Shown here one piece after another: positions 61,939 to 64,000 of a DNA stretch of 64,000 nt. The stretch spans positions 10,836,485-10,900,484 of the forward strand of contig NC_134027.1 in the NCBI RefSeq assembly GCF_964204645.1, in the 5' to 3' direction. The DNA is from Tubulanus polymorphus (lineage: Eukaryota; Nemertea; Palaeonemertea; Tubulaniformes; Tubulanidae). Each line of letters opens with the position of its first letter. Within the stretch, counting starts at the first letter, position 1. Below the pieces are notes generated by a model that made no database searches, had not been told where the DNA came from, and worked only from the letters and a program-made list of their open reading frames with translations. Both the position numbers and the translations under genes were made by a program.

Positions 61939-62167
61939 CATCTGCAGCCCAAAAACTGGCTCGATCAGATTAAAGATGGCCGCGGGTGGTGACCATAGTT
62001 TTTCGCCGAAATGAGCAGTTTTACACATTTTTACGAGGGAAATTTTGAAGGCACTTCGATCACTTATCTTGATAAGAAAAATTGGGTCGATCGGACACAA
62101 GATGGCCGACCTGTCATACAAGATTCACTCTTTAGTTTTCTCCGTGACGCCATCGTCAAAGAAAATA

Positions 62168-62454
62168 ATGTTTGCTGTTTTCCAGTCGCTCGTAGTTCTA
62201 ACGGTCTTCTTCGGAATTCAAAGTAAGCAACCGGTTATTTCGGATTGGTTTTTTGTTTTTGTACAGCTGCTCAAAACCCCTGCCGCCCACCGTTTCCACT
62301 CAACTTCTCGGGCACAGAGCTGAAACCAACAAGCATTTTCATTAACGTCTTCGAGCCAGTCGAGAAATTTTGCAACGGTTTTTACCTGCTCGGGCCCGTT
62401 TCTTGCAGGAAACCACTCGTAAAAACCAGCATTATATTCTATGATATTGGTTAA
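62168..62454 (+). CDS. Small secreted Cys-containing protein (2 exons, 80 aa; may extend)
   Basis: Exon 1 62168-62222 encodes a signal peptide (MFAVFQSLVVLTVFFG); donor GTAAGC. Exon 2 62267-62454 follows TTTTTGTACAG and ends in TAA, giving 80 residues in phase. The mature part has Cys in NPCRPPF, FCNGFY and VSCRKP. An alternative weak donor (GTTAAA at 62450) would skip that stop and join, in phase, to a candidate exon 62758-62909 with further cysteines. No family recognised; extracellular role inferred only. Confidence 0.6.
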
Positions 62455-62581
62455 ATTTCAACTTTAAAACTGTAGAATCGTGGTACTGGTGTATGTAACG
62501 AAGTTCTAAAGTGCCCGGGCAAAAATGTTCTCAATGTTGTCTCTTATTAGAACGATAACCACACTCAAACGTGGTGAACGG

Positions 62582-62740
62582 ACAATAAGATAAAAACCCA
62601 CTATCTACAGATTAAAAACCTGACGATGATCTCTAGGGTGAGATCGATACGTCGTGTCTTATATGTATTTTAGATTGAATAAATAAATTCTTGTTTTTAA
62701 ATTCTTTTAATCTGTAGATAGTGGGTTTTTATCTTATTGT
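62582..62740. mobile_element. Small element with perfect 36-bp terminal inverted repeats
   Basis: 62582-62617 and 62705-62740 are perfect inverted copies (outer bases ACAATAAGATAAAAACCCAC). It lies just upstream of the candidate third exon of the secreted protein. No clear target duplication. Confidence 0.8.
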
Positions 62741-62757
62741 TGTCTCGTATTTCTTAG

Positions 62758-62909
62758 TTTCCAATGGTTGCATGAGCAAGGACGAAATAGCGGCGAATCG
62801 CACCGTTATGAATGAAGTTGCTGTACAGGCAATTTGCCTACGATCATCAAATGATATTCTGAGCGCAAAATGTCTCTCTTCTACTTACATTTACAATGTG
62901 ATAATGTAA
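62758..62909 (+). CDS. Candidate third exon of the 62-kb secreted protein
   Basis: Acceptor TATTTCTTAG precedes an open stretch of 50 codons (NGCMSKDEIAANRTVMNEVA, then AICLRSS and AKCLSS) ending in TAA. Phase 1 matches a possible donor at 62450. It has Cys spacing like a secreted domain and an NRT glycosylation site. The donor is poor, so this is tentative; it could belong to another gene. Confidence 0.3.
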
Positions 62910-64000
62910 TATACCGGTATGATAATGTTTCACATATTTATGTTTGAAAGTTTACTCTACGTATCACTCACATTCTGAATGTCCCGGCTTTGTTTGTGAT
63001 TTTGCGGCGGTCTTCGGAACAATTACTTGACCATCGCAGTGTTCTCCATATGCTGGAATCTTAAGGGCTTAAGGGGCTGCAGTATCAGACATCGTGGCTG
63101 CTGTAGTAGCAAGGCTTTCAATCCTCCAAAAATAGAGACCATTAAGCTAAATTTTGGTGTAATCTTCTATTTTTCACATTAGCTTAATATATTTCAAAGC
63201 ATCTATCAGCATTTTGATAGAATCTTGACATCATCATGACTAGGGTTATAAATCAATCTGTCTTTAGGCTGGATCTTCAGTCCTCGTCCTCGTTCTTGAA
63301 TTTCTTCCAAGGCTCCCGTATATAACTTAACGACTTCTTAAATCATATATTCGTTTATATCTCTTGACTAGATGTGTACAATCTCTTCCTGGAGCTCTGT
63401 TCTCTCAAACCTCTAAAATCTCTAACTTCCTTTAACCCTTTTTTCACGCGAAAACGCGAAAAATAATAAGATAAAACTAAAAACTATTAATAACAATATT
63501 GTATGTACGTAATAAATAGCCAATGTAAGCCAATTTATCAAATATTGTATTTCGTCCGTTCGAATTTCAGGTCAAGGTCACAATATCTTTCCAAAAATTA
63601 ATTTTTATTTCCGTACTTTACCAAAAACAAACATTTAATTACGAATAGTCATTGAATACACGAAAGTTACACACTTTCTACGTTTAAATGTTCTCGATTT
63701 ACGGTTAGTTTTATAAATAATCGATGAAAAAAGTTATAATCCAAAAATTTCGAAATTCAACTTCTCGCGCCGATTGTATTGCCATCTGGTGGTATGAATT
63801 GGCAGTAATAATGATCGGAAAGCCGCCATGTTTTTATGCAGTGTCGCTGGCGCACAATAGATATACATAGAGAGGAGAAAGTGCCGCGAATATTCATTCC
63901 ACGATGATTTGATTACAATTACGGCGCCCAGAATCAAGTCACGCATTCGTACTGTAAGTATACGCATCGACAGATCGTGCATTTCAGAAGGGAATGGGAC
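62910..64000. other. Right-end stretch without recognised gene
   Basis: AT-rich sequence. GCCATCTGGTGG near 63781 repeats the core seen at 7340 but breaks the CTCF consensus. The frame at 63734-63982 (minus) has no family signature. Confidence 0.4.

Overview
The window is animal nuclear DNA: AT-leaning, with multi-exon genes carrying GT/AG introns, long introns, microsatellites and many small inverted-repeat transposons. The conserved genes (TSR1, ADAT1), a rhodopsin-type GPCR, a TRP-like channel, MYND proteins and a cluster of PAN-type secreted proteins fit an invertebrate. A lophotrochozoan such as a mollusc is my best guess, but the window alone does not prove it.

Layout. 1-4104 holds no clear exon (MITEs, low complexity). 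4105-9820 (+) is the 3' half of TSR1 (ribosome biogenesis), ten exons to the stop codon, followed by a duplicated flank and a pogo-like MITE. 12.1-13.6 kb is a transposon graveyard: an old LTR relic split by a MITE dimer, then a LINE reverse-transcriptase scrap. 13903-14928 (-) is a one-exon GPCR. 16065-17782 is a non-autonomous element whose ends are arrays of a G-rich 15-bp unit. 18.7-22.4 kb (+) has two tandem MYND zinc-finger genes. 23329-25056 (-) is a TRP-like channel. 28097-32498 (-) is a complete nine-exon ADAT1 (tRNA adenosine deaminase).

34.9-59.3 kb is a tandem cluster of secreted-protein genes. Two complete three-exon genes (A and B, each 285 aa) are followed by a scrap of a third. 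Gene A's intron 1 has been expanded by a 16,020-bp array at 35417-51436: four LTRs alternate with three internal regions of an LTR retrotransposon on the minus strand, with one 4-bp target duplication around the whole array. Each unit encodes a 535-aa Gag with a CCHC knuckle and, after a GGGTTTT slippery heptamer in the right phase, a -1-frame ORF. That ORF is not pol. It carries four PLDLS/PLDLR motifs of the kind bound by the corepressor CtBP. No reverse transcriptase, protease or integrase is visible. This is the most unusual system in the window. Gene B lacks the array, but its intron 2 carries a very AT-rich island with decayed small ORFs, a shared leader sequence and inverted repeats. 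Gene A's 3' flank carries a mariner-type MITE that is absent from gene B.

The right end (59-64 kb) has composite SINE and MITE sequence, a perfect (TG)395 tract of 790 bp, the 3' end of a BEL/Pao retrotransposon, and a small secreted cysteine-containing protein gene at 62168.
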